Part shown: piece by piece, positions 1 through 4,617 of the stretch
Position numbering within the stretch: position 1 is the stretch's first letter
Layout: every line of letters begins with the position of its first letter
From: a bacterium
Lineage (GTDB): Bacteria; Oederibacteriota; PGYV01; DSBP01
Length of the DNA: 6,414 nucleotides
Direction: 5' to 3'
NCBI GenBank assembly: GCA_011049465.1
Contig: DSBP01000139.1
Location: 1-6,414 of the forward strand
Program-made: the position numbers and the translations under genes
The notes under the pieces: generated by a model
The model's database searches: none
What the model was told of the DNA's origin: nothing
The model's input: only the letters and a program-made list of their open reading frames with translations

Positions 1-330
1 CTTCATTATCTTGTCTCTGATATACTGAGAAATATAAATGACCCGCTGCTTAACAAAGCCATAAATGAGATGAATGACATTGACGCGGGGTTCATAAAAA
101 ACTTTTTAAAGGGAGACGACCTGTCACTGGGGTTCGCGACACAGGCGCTTGGGGCAATTTTCAGGACCTTTACGGTACAGGAGATAGCGTCAATGGCGCT
201 TAACAGGGATTACAAGGAGTTTTTGCTGCGGTTCGCCAGGGTATATCCTAAATCAACGCCCGCTGTTGTCAAGGCGGCTGTAAAGGGTTTTATTGAGGAG
301 ATATTCGGGAAAAAGAGAAGGCACAGGTGA
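1..330 (+). CDS. Unrecognised protein, C-terminal part (5' end outside window)
   Basis: The frame is open from the first base to TGA at 328-330, giving 109 residues, so the gene very probably begins upstream. An internal ATG at 70 has no good ribosome binding site before it, which argues against a short gene starting there. The visible part looks mainly alpha-helical: a mix of charged and hydrophobic stretches, a small-residue segment (LGFATQALGAIF) in the middle and a very basic end (GKKRRHR). I see no signal peptide, clear membrane span or catalytic motif, and I do not recognise the family. The small membrane protein gene follows after 25 nt, so the two may share a transcript. The frame is convincing; the function is unknown. 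Confidence 0.6.
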   Translation, partial: LHYLVSDILRNINDPLLNKAINEMNDIDAGFIKNFLKGDDLSLGFATQALGAIFRTFTVQEIASMALNRDYKEFLLRFARVYPKSTPAVVKAAVKGFIEEIFGKKRRHR

Positions 331-343
331 GAAAAATTCGCAC

Positions 344-350
344 AAGGAGG
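344..350 (+). promoter_or_regulatory. Ribosome binding site of the small membrane protein gene
   Basis: AAGGAGG is a near-ideal Shine-Dalgarno sequence 5 nt before ATG 356. It is the main reason for choosing this start over in-frame upstream codons, and it supports the 57-residue ORF as a real gene. Confidence 0.75.
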
Positions 351-355
351 AAGAG

Positions 356-529
356 ATGTCAAAGCACAACGGAGGCGGAGAGGCTATTTACGGGCTCGGA
401 TTTATAGGCGCGGTGATTTATTTCATACAGCACGCGCCCACGTTCTGGATGGGCGTGCTCGGTTTTTTCAAGGCGCTGATATGGCCGGTACTTGTTGTCT
501 ATAAACTGCTCGAGTTCCTGAAGTTTTAA
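356..529 (+). CDS. Small two-helix membrane protein (57 aa), conserved hypothetical type
   Basis: The start is ATG at 356, preceded by AAGGAGG at 344-350 with a 5-nt gap; the frame is open further upstream, but that stretch overlaps the previous gene and lacks a comparable site. The protein has a short polar, glycine-rich N-terminus (MSKHNGGGEA), a hydrophobic segment at about residues 11-27, a short turn (APT), and a second hydrophobic segment at about residues 30-52 rich in W, F and G (FWMGVLGFF, ALIWPVLVVY), ending in LLEFLKF. This suggests a helical hairpin in the cytoplasmic membrane. From memory it resembles small conserved hypothetical proteins with an IYGLGFIGA...FWMGVLGF...WPVLVVYKLL pattern found in several bacterial phyla; their role is not known to me. 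It sits 25 nt after the upstream gene and 43 nt before the acetyltransferase gene. Confidence 0.72.
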   Translation: MSKHNGGGEAIYGLGFIGAVIYFIQHAPTFWMGVLGFFKALIWPVLVVYKLLEFLKF

Positions 530-572
530 TCTCCAAAGGGAAGGCTGCGGCAGGATAACGGAAGGTGTAAGC

Positions 573-1412
573 GTGCCGGAAGCAGGAGAGTTGTTGTCAG
601 CTGTCAAAAAGCTCGGTCTGGAAGGCCGAATTGTGTGCCTCCATTCTTCAATGAAGTCTTTTGGATGCCGCTTTGAAGGCGGAGCGTCAGCGGTTATCAG
701 GGCATTTACTGATTCGGGATGCACGCTGATTGTTCCCTCGTTTTCCTACAGGTTTACTGTGCGGCCGCCTGAAAATATGCGGCCCGCTCAAAACGGGTAT
801 GATTATGAAAATATGCTGCCCGAATCAGGCATAGACGGGGCATATACGCCCGAAACAGATGAGATTTCCGCGGAGTATATGGGGCAGGTTCCGCTTGAAG
901 CGGTTAAAACAAAGGGGCGGGCAAGGGGAAACCATCCTGTCTGTTCCTTTGCCGGTGTCGGACCGCTCGCCGCTGAAATTATCGGAACCCAGTCGTCGAC
1001 AGATGTTTTCGCGCCTCTGCGGGCGATAGCGGATAAGGGCGGTTATGCGGTTATGATGGGCACGGGCCTGGCAACAATGACAGCCCTGCATCTTGCAGAG
1101 CAGATGGCAGGAAGGAATATGTTCATTCGCTGGGCCAAATCACCCGATGGAGGGATTATTGAGTGCGAATGCGGCGGCTGTTCAGAGGGGTTCGGGAATT
1201 TTGAGCCTGTTGTCTCAGGAATGGAGAGAAGGGGAGGCGCGGGAAAAAGCGTATGGCGCGCGTTTCCGCTGGCGGAATTTCTTGAAGAGGCGTCCGCTGC
1301 CATAAGAAAAAATCCGGCTATAACGCACTGCCGCCGCGTTTTTGAGGGCAATAAGCCCTGTATGTTATGCGAAGACGCGGTTAAAGGCGGCTGCGTCCGC
1401 CGCGTGGAATAA
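573..1412 (+). CDS. AAC(3)/YokD-family N-acetyltransferase (aminoglycoside 3-N-acetyltransferase-like)
   Basis: The 279-residue product matches the antibiotic N-acetyltransferase (AAC(3)/YokD) family in length and layout. Members move an acetyl group from acetyl-CoA to an amine in the cytoplasm; some inactivate aminoglycosides, and many chromosomal ones have unknown substrates. Family motifs appear in order: LHSSMKSFG (23-31), a glycine-rich GGASAVIRA stretch, TLIVPSFSY, the MGQVPLEAV helix, RGNHPVCSFAGVG with H121-P122, VMMGTGLATMTALHLAEQ with H173 and E176, and WRAFPLAEFLEEA near the C-terminus. Seven cysteines cluster late (198, 200, 203, 253, 263, 266, 274); cysteine-bearing tails of this sort occur in a subset of the family. 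The start is GTG at 573, with a GAAGG-type site at 561-565 and the expected short N-terminus before the LHSS motif. Family assignment is strong; drug resistance is not shown, and a different amine substrate is quite possible. Confidence 0.88.
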   Translation: MPEAGELLSAVKKLGLEGRIVCLHSSMKSFGCRFEGGASAVIRAFTDSGCTLIVPSFSYRFTVRPPENMRPAQNGYDYENMLPESGIDGAYTPETDEISAEYMGQVPLEAVKTKGRARGNHPVCSFAGVGPLAAEIIGTQSSTDVFAPLRAIADKGGYAVMMGTGLATMTALHLAEQMAGRNMFIRWAKSPDGGIIECECGGCSEGFGNFEPVVSGMERRGGAGKSVWRAFPLAEFLEEASAAIRKNPAITHCRRVFEGNKPCMLCEDAVKGGCVRRVE

Positions 1413-1429
1413 CGCGTATATGTTTTTTT
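1401..1429 (+). terminator. Possible weak intrinsic terminator after the acetyltransferase gene
   Basis: CGCGT (1401-1405) pairs with ACGCG (1412-1416) around a 6-nt loop, and a run of seven T follows at 1423-1429. The stem overlaps the stop codon at 1410-1412. The stem is only 5 bp and six bases separate it from the T-run, so this is weak. A neighbouring GGCGG/CCGCC pair (1386-1390 with 1397-1401) could add to or compete with the fold. Confidence 0.35.
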
Positions 1430-1584
1430 CGACGAAACTTTCCGCTGCCCGCCCCGTCCTGCGGTAGTGCGTGTTGGGGTAAAGGTTGTTTTGTAATCGT
1501 ATTAACTTGTAAATTGCAAATTCCAAATTGTAAATTGCCGTACTTGAGGTGGGCCGGGGCAGGCAGCGGAGAAATTTCGCCGAT
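1429..1584. repeat. MITE-like element with imperfect ~28-bp terminal inverted repeats
   Basis: The left arm (1429-1456) begins TCGACGAAAC and contains CCGCTGCCCGCCCCG (1442-1456). The right arm (1556-1584) contains CGGGGCAGGCAGCGG (1556-1570), whose reverse complement matches that left-arm core at 14 of 15 bases; the match extends outward to the arm ends with a few differences and one indel. Between the arms lies AT-rich DNA built from variants of TAAATTG/CAAATTG (about 1501-1540). The element is 156 bp and encodes no protein. Inverted ends around a short non-coding middle suggest a miniature transposable element or a dispersed hairpin repeat; no family can be named and no obvious target-site duplication is seen. 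Confidence 0.55.
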
Positions 1585-1620
1585 TTACATCGGCGGCGAG
1601 CCCGGTCAGCCGGTGACTCG
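1578..1620 (+). other. Two adjacent small hairpins
   Basis: The first is CGCCGAT (1578-1584), loop TTAC, ATCGGCG (1589-1595), a perfect 7-bp stem. The second has an outer CGAG (1597-1600)/CTCG (1617-1620) pair and an inner CCGG (1602-1605)/CCGG (1610-1613) pair around loop TCAG. Neither is followed by a T-run, so they do not look like terminators. They lie at the right end of the first repeat element and could belong to it or to a small structured RNA. Confidence 0.4.
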
Positions 1621-1845
1621 TGAATGGCCGCGATTTGGCTTGCGCGGGTTTTAGGGCGGCAACTCTTATGCAGGGCACAGGTGTTTGGGATGGCGTTGAA
1701 TAGCGCGCAACACAGACGCGCCCTGAGTTCTCGACGAAATTTTCCGCTACCCGCCCCGTCCTGCGTCAGTTGTTTTGGGGCAAAGGTTGTTTAGCAGCCT
1801 GCAAAAAACAAGCGGATTAAATACCGTAATGCGTCGTTTTTGTAG

Positions 1846-1865
1846 GGGCGATTCACGAATCGCCC
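1846..1865. repeat. Perfect palindrome GGGCGATTC-AC-GAATCGCCC
   Basis: Two 9-bp arms (1846-1854 and 1857-1865) are perfect reverse complements separated by AC. The context, TTTTTGTAG just before the left arm, resembles short dispersed palindromes I recall from many bacterial genomes (GTAGGGGCGATTC...GAATCGCCC), which can resemble REP or small non-autonomous elements. GCGTC occurs on both sides (1831-1835 and 1868-1872), which could be a target duplication or chance. It lies inside the segment that interrupts the second repeat copy. Confidence 0.6.
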
Positions 1866-1923
1866 AAGCGTCTTGTATTTCGGGGTTTGCATTAACTTGC
1901 AAAGTGCAAATTGTAAATTTAAA

Positions 1924-1943
1924 CTGCAGTACCCTGCAGTACC
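1924..1943. repeat. Tandem duplication of a 10-bp unit (CTGCAGTACC x2)
   Basis: CTGCAGTACC occurs twice in a row, at 1924-1933 and 1934-1943. It aligns with the single TTGCCGTACT at the end of the AT-rich middle of the first element copy (1535-1544), so it looks like a local slippage event in the second copy. Confidence 0.6.
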
Positions 1944-1959
1944 CGGGGGCCGAAAATTC

Positions 1960-1988
1960 TTGTATAAAAACAGATATTTTGTTATCAT
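1960..1988 (+). promoter_or_regulatory. Candidate sigma-70-type promoter for glgM
   Basis: TTGTAT (1960-1965) and TATCAT (1983-1988) are separated by 17 nt, the optimal spacing. The -10 box matches TATAAT at 5 of 6 positions; the -35 box matches TTGACA only at TTG. Transcription would start around 1995, leaving a leader of roughly 43 nt before glgM. It lies just after the second repeat copy. Chance matches in AT-rich DNA are common. Confidence 0.4.
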
Positions 1989-2026
1989 ATGGGTCTGGGT
2001 TTATTATGCCCAAAAAAGGCTTAAAA

Positions 2027-2032
2027 AGGAGG
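2027..2032 (+). promoter_or_regulatory. Ribosome binding site that fixes the glgM start
   Basis: AGGAGG sits 5 nt before ATG 2038 and only 2 nt before ATG 2035. The spacing favours 2038, which gives MKIAILSNEFPP, a standard start for this family. Confidence 0.75.
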
Positions 2033-2037
2033 AAATG

Positions 2038-3267
2038 ATGAAAATTGCCATACTTTCCAATGAATTCCCGCCAAACGTCTATGGGGGAGCGGGTGTTCAT
2101 GTTGAGTATCTGACCCGTGAGCTCGCGAAGCTTGAGAACAGGAAACACAAAGTTGACGTATACTGCTTCGGAAATCAGAAGGAAACAAAGGAAAACCTCA
2201 GCGTTAAGGGTATTGATGCCTCTTATAACTATGAGTCTCATGACCCGAAACACAAAAAATTTCTTGATACGGTATTAAAGGATATAGTGATGGCAGGCAG
2301 TATTGAGGGAGCTGATGTTGTCCACTGCCACACCTGGTACAGCCATTTCGCCGGAATTATGGCAAAAAACCTGCTTCAGGCGCCGCTTGTATTAAGCACG
2401 CACTCGCTTGAGCCTCACAGGCCGTGGAAGGCCGAGCAGCTCGGCACCGCGTATAACGGAAGCTCGTGGATAGAAAAGACCGCGTATCAGAACTCTGACG
2501 GAGTTATAGCCGTGTCAGAAGCGATGAAAAACGACGTCCACGCTCTTTATGATGTGCCGTTTGAGAAGATACGCGTAATTCACAACGGTATTGACCTTGA
2601 CCAGTACAAAGCCTCGGAAAATGGCAGCGTCCTTGACAAGTACAAAATAGACAAGAAAAAGCCCTTCATCCTCTTCGTCGGCCGCATAACAAGGCAGAAG
2701 GGAATAATACACCTTGTAAATGCCATTAAGCACATAAAGCCGGGATACCCTGTAGTGCTCTGTGCCGGCGCTCCTGACACCGAGGAGATAGCGAAAGAGA
2801 TGGAAGAAAAGGTGGCTAAGGCAAAGAAGGAATCCAAGAATGATATAATATGGATACCCGAGATGCTCTCAAAAGAGGATGTTATAATTCTTTACTCAAA
2901 GGCAGCTCTTTTTGTATGCCCCTCGGTTTACGAGCCGTTCGGCATAATCAATCTTGAGGCAATGGCGTGCAACACGCCTGTTGTCGCGGCAAAAGTGGGC
3001 GGTATTCCCGAGGTTGTGATACCGGGAGAGACCGGGCTGCTTGTGCCGATTAAGACAAAGGGCGGCGCGGATGTGGAGCCGGCTGACCCGGACGCGTTCG
3101 CCAAGGAACTGGCTGAAGCGGTCAACTCGATAATAGACAAGCCCGATACGCTGGCTGAAATGGGGAAAAAATCCAGAAAAAGGGTAGAGGAGCATTTCAG
3201 CTGGACAAGCATAGCGGCAAAGACGCTTGATTTTTATACGGCGCTTGCGGAAAAGTTTAAAAAATAA
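2038..3267 (+). CDS. glgM: ADP-glucose glycosyltransferase: glycogen synthase / maltose-1-phosphate synthase (GlgA/GlgM type)
   Basis: The 409-residue product is a GT-B retaining glycosyltransferase of the short bacterial glycogen synthase type (corynebacterial GlgA / mycobacterial GlgM). The N-terminal half starts MKIAILSNEFPPNVYGGAGVH, with the YGGAGVH loop (15-21) replacing the KTGGL loop of classical GT5 GlgA, followed by VVHCHTWYS and THSLEPHRPW. The C-terminal half has GRITRQKG with R216 and K221, expected to contact the donor phosphates, and the E-x7-E motif E299-PFGIINL-E307 followed by GGIPEVV and GETGLLV. Homologues such as Rv1212c make alpha-maltose 1-phosphate from ADP-glucose and glucose 1-phosphate in the cytoplasm; others were named glycogen synthases. 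The downstream glgE favours the maltose-1-phosphate role (inference). Starting upstream of 2038 would add residues from repeated DNA. The citrate synthase gene follows after 17 nt. Confidence 0.9.
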   Translation: MKIAILSNEFPPNVYGGAGVHVEYLTRELAKLENRKHKVDVYCFGNQKETKENLSVKGIDASYNYESHDPKHKKFLDTVLKDIVMAGSIEGADVVHCHTWYSHFAGIMAKNLLQAPLVLSTHSLEPHRPWKAEQLGTAYNGSSWIEKTAYQNSDGVIAVSEAMKNDVHALYDVPFEKIRVIHNGIDLDQYKASENGSVLDKYKIDKKKPFILFVGRITRQKGIIHLVNAIKHIKPGYPVVLCAGAPDTEEIAKEMEEKVAKAKKESKNDIIWIPEMLSKEDVIILYSKAALFVCPSVYEPFGIINLEAMACNTPVVAAKVGGIPEVVIPGETGLLVPIKTKGGADVEPADPDAFAKELAEAVNSIIDKPDTLAEMGKKSRKRVEEHFSWTSIAAKTLDFYTALAEKFKK

Positions 3268-3274
3268 AAAAAAT

Positions 3275-3281
3275 GAGGTGG
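3275..3281 (+). promoter_or_regulatory. Ribosome binding site that fixes the citrate synthase start
   Basis: GAGGTGG lies just before ATG 3285. The ATG at 3273 overlaps this site and has only A-rich DNA before it, so the shorter start is preferred. Confidence 0.65.
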
Positions 3282-3284
3282 GTT

Positions 3285-4535
3285 ATGAGTGTAAACGAAA
3301 TTAATGACAAAATAAGAGAGGCGGCGAAAGTCGCCGCGCAGTATCACACGGATAATGTAGGCGCGCCCGCAGCTACAAGGCTGGAGTGGCCGGTTGCGGT
3401 CTCCGTCAACAAGGGGCTGGAGGGCGCGATTGCGTGCGAGACAAAGATAGGTTATGTTGACGGTGTTAACGGCAGGCTGGTTTACAGGGGGCACGACTCC
3501 TTTGAATTATCCGAACATTCAAATTTTGAGGAGACATCATACCTTCTGCTTTACGGCAAGATGCCGAACGCGGCAGAGTATAAGGCGTTTGACGAAAAAC
3601 TCAAAGGCTACAGAAAACTGCCGCATGAAATATATGACGCGCTCAAGCTCGGCGCTGTCAAGACCGCGCATCCGATGACGAGCCTCTATATAACCACAGG
3701 GATGCTCGGAGCGCTTGACCAAAAATCCGAGGATGTGTCTTGGCAGAACCAGGAAGAGATTGCGATAAGGCTCATATCAAGGATATCCACGCTTGTCGGA
3801 GAGATAGCAAGGCTGAGGAAAGGGCTTGAGCCTGTTGAACCTGATTTGAGCCTGGGTCACGCGGCAAACCTTGTTTATATGATGACAGGAAGCAAACCTG
3901 ATGAGGCGACAACAAAACTGATGGATATCGCCCTGATACTCCACGCTGACCATGGAATGAACGCGTCCACGTTTACGGCAATGGTGGCAAATTCGTCTCT
4001 TTCTGACATGTATTCATCTGTTGTGGCGGGAATCACCAGTTTGAAGGGATCGCTTCACGGCGGCGCCAATGAAAAAGTGCTTTATGACCTCGAGGAGATA
4101 GGTACACCGGACAAGGCTGAGGAGTGGTTTAAAAAAGCGCGCGAAGAAAAGAGAAAGGTAATGGGTTTCGGGCACAGGGTTTACAAGGCGTATGACCCGC
4201 GCGCCAGGATATTCGGGCCGCTTGTTGAGTTTATGGCCCGAAGGAACCCGGAGATCAACAACCTGTATTCCATAGCCAAAAAGCTTGACGCGATAATATG
4301 CGAGCAGTTCGGGAAGGAAAAGAAGATATTCCCCAATGTTGATTTTTATTCGGGGCTCATTTACAGGGGAATGGGCATTGAGACCGCAATGTTTACGCCT
4401 ATTTTCGCGGCCAGCCGTATTTCGGGCTGGACGGCCAGGATACTCGAATACCTGAAGGAAAACAGGCTCTTCAGGCCGCGCGCGGTTTATACCGGAGAAA
4501 CAAAAGCCGAGTATATACCCATCGATAAAAGGTAA
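3285..4535 (+). CDS. gltA: Citrate synthase
   Basis: The 416-residue product fits the bacterial citrate synthase family (citrate / 2-methylcitrate synthase), which condenses acetyl-CoA with oxaloacetate in the cytoplasm to feed the TCA cycle or biosynthesis. Signatures in order: a GLEGAIACETKIGYVDGVNGRLVYRG-type substrate-lobe segment (residues about 46-71, described by its ends), HPMTSLY, LHADHGMNAST (H220, D222, H223), SLHGGANE with catalytic H258, GFGHRVYKAYDPRA with H297, and NVDFYSG with catalytic D353, followed by GWTARILE and a standard C-terminus. H258, H297 and D353 correspond to the His-His-Asp set of the family, so the enzyme should be active. Sequence alone does not exclude 2-methylcitrate synthase activity, but no propionate-pathway genes are adjacent. 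The gene starts 17 nt after glgM, suggesting co-transcription; glgE follows after 82 nt. Confidence 0.93.
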   Translation: MSVNEINDKIREAAKVAAQYHTDNVGAPAATRLEWPVAVSVNKGLEGAIACETKIGYVDGVNGRLVYRGHDSFELSEHSNFEETSYLLLYGKMPNAAEYKAFDEKLKGYRKLPHEIYDALKLGAVKTAHPMTSLYITTGMLGALDQKSEDVSWQNQEEIAIRLISRISTLVGEIARLRKGLEPVEPDLSLGHAANLVYMMTGSKPDEATTKLMDIALILHADHGMNASTFTAMVANSSLSDMYSSVVAGITSLKGSLHGGANEKVLYDLEEIGTPDKAEEWFKKAREEKRKVMGFGHRVYKAYDPRARIFGPLVEFMARRNPEINNLYSIAKKLDAIICEQFGKEKKIFPNVDFYSGLIYRGMGIETAMFTPIFAASRISGWTARILEYLKENRLFRPRAVYTGETKAEYIPIDKR

Positions 4536-4605
4536 GTGCGGGTAAAAAACGCGCGGAGCCGGTGTCCGGACGAATATTGGCGTTATATCCATAAAAAAAC
4601 CTGAT

Positions 4606-4611
4606 GAGGAG
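4606..4611 (+). promoter_or_regulatory. Ribosome binding site that supports the GTG start of glgE
   Basis: GAGGAG lies 6 nt before GTG 4618. The frame is open back to 4546 but has no ATG, GTG or TTG start with a comparable site in that stretch. Confidence 0.65.
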
Positions 4612-4617
4612 CTTTGT

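Larger units (their letters stand above)
1731..1943. repeat. Partial second copy of the inverted-end element, same orientation
   Basis: Positions 1731-1793 repeat 1429-1491 with few changes: the first 35 bases differ at only two positions, and the shared tail is AAAGGTTGTTT. Positions 1891-1933 repeat the AT-rich middle (ATTAACTTG..., ending in GTAC) of 1501-1544, minus a 7-bp unit. Between these blocks the second copy has about 97 nt (1794-1890) where the first has only about 9. The expected right inverted arm is missing or badly decayed: only CGGGGGCCGAAAATTC around 1944-1959 hints at it. This looks like a diverged, interrupted and truncated duplicate. Confidence 0.55.
1413..2037. other. 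Gene-free intergenic region rich in repeats
   Basis: No convincing coding frame lies between the acetyltransferase and glgM; the longer open frames cross repeated DNA, lack ribosome binding sites and show no recognisable protein. The region holds an element with inverted ends (1429-1584), two small hairpins (1578-1620), a partial second copy of the element (1731-1943) with an extra palindrome-bearing segment (1794-1890), a tandem 10-mer (1924-1943) and a likely promoter (1960-1988). I see nothing recognisable in 1621-1730. Confidence 0.75.

Noticed and set aside
359..724. A 121-codon minus-strand open frame
   Set aside because: It is antisense to the small membrane protein and the start of the acetyltransferase gene, with no ribosome binding site or motif noted.
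1501..1545. CRISPR-like or microsatellite array from the repeated TAAATTG/CAAATTG units
   Set aside because: The units are short, degenerate and without spacers; they are better explained as the AT-rich middle of the repeat element.
1578..1730. Possible riboswitch (cobalamin-like GCC...GGTGACT pattern)
   Set aside because: The conserved core elements of cobalamin and other riboswitches I know are absent; only generic GC-rich hairpins are seen, and they lie far upstream of glgM.
1624..1794. A 56-codon + strand open frame (ATG 1624 to TAG 1792)
   Set aside because: No ribosome binding site, its second half lies in the repeat copy at 1731, and the composition is not protein-like.
1747..2253. 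A 168-codon minus-strand open frame across the intergenic region and glgM start
   Set aside because: It crosses repeat DNA and the clear 5' end of glgM on the other strand, with no recognisable motifs.
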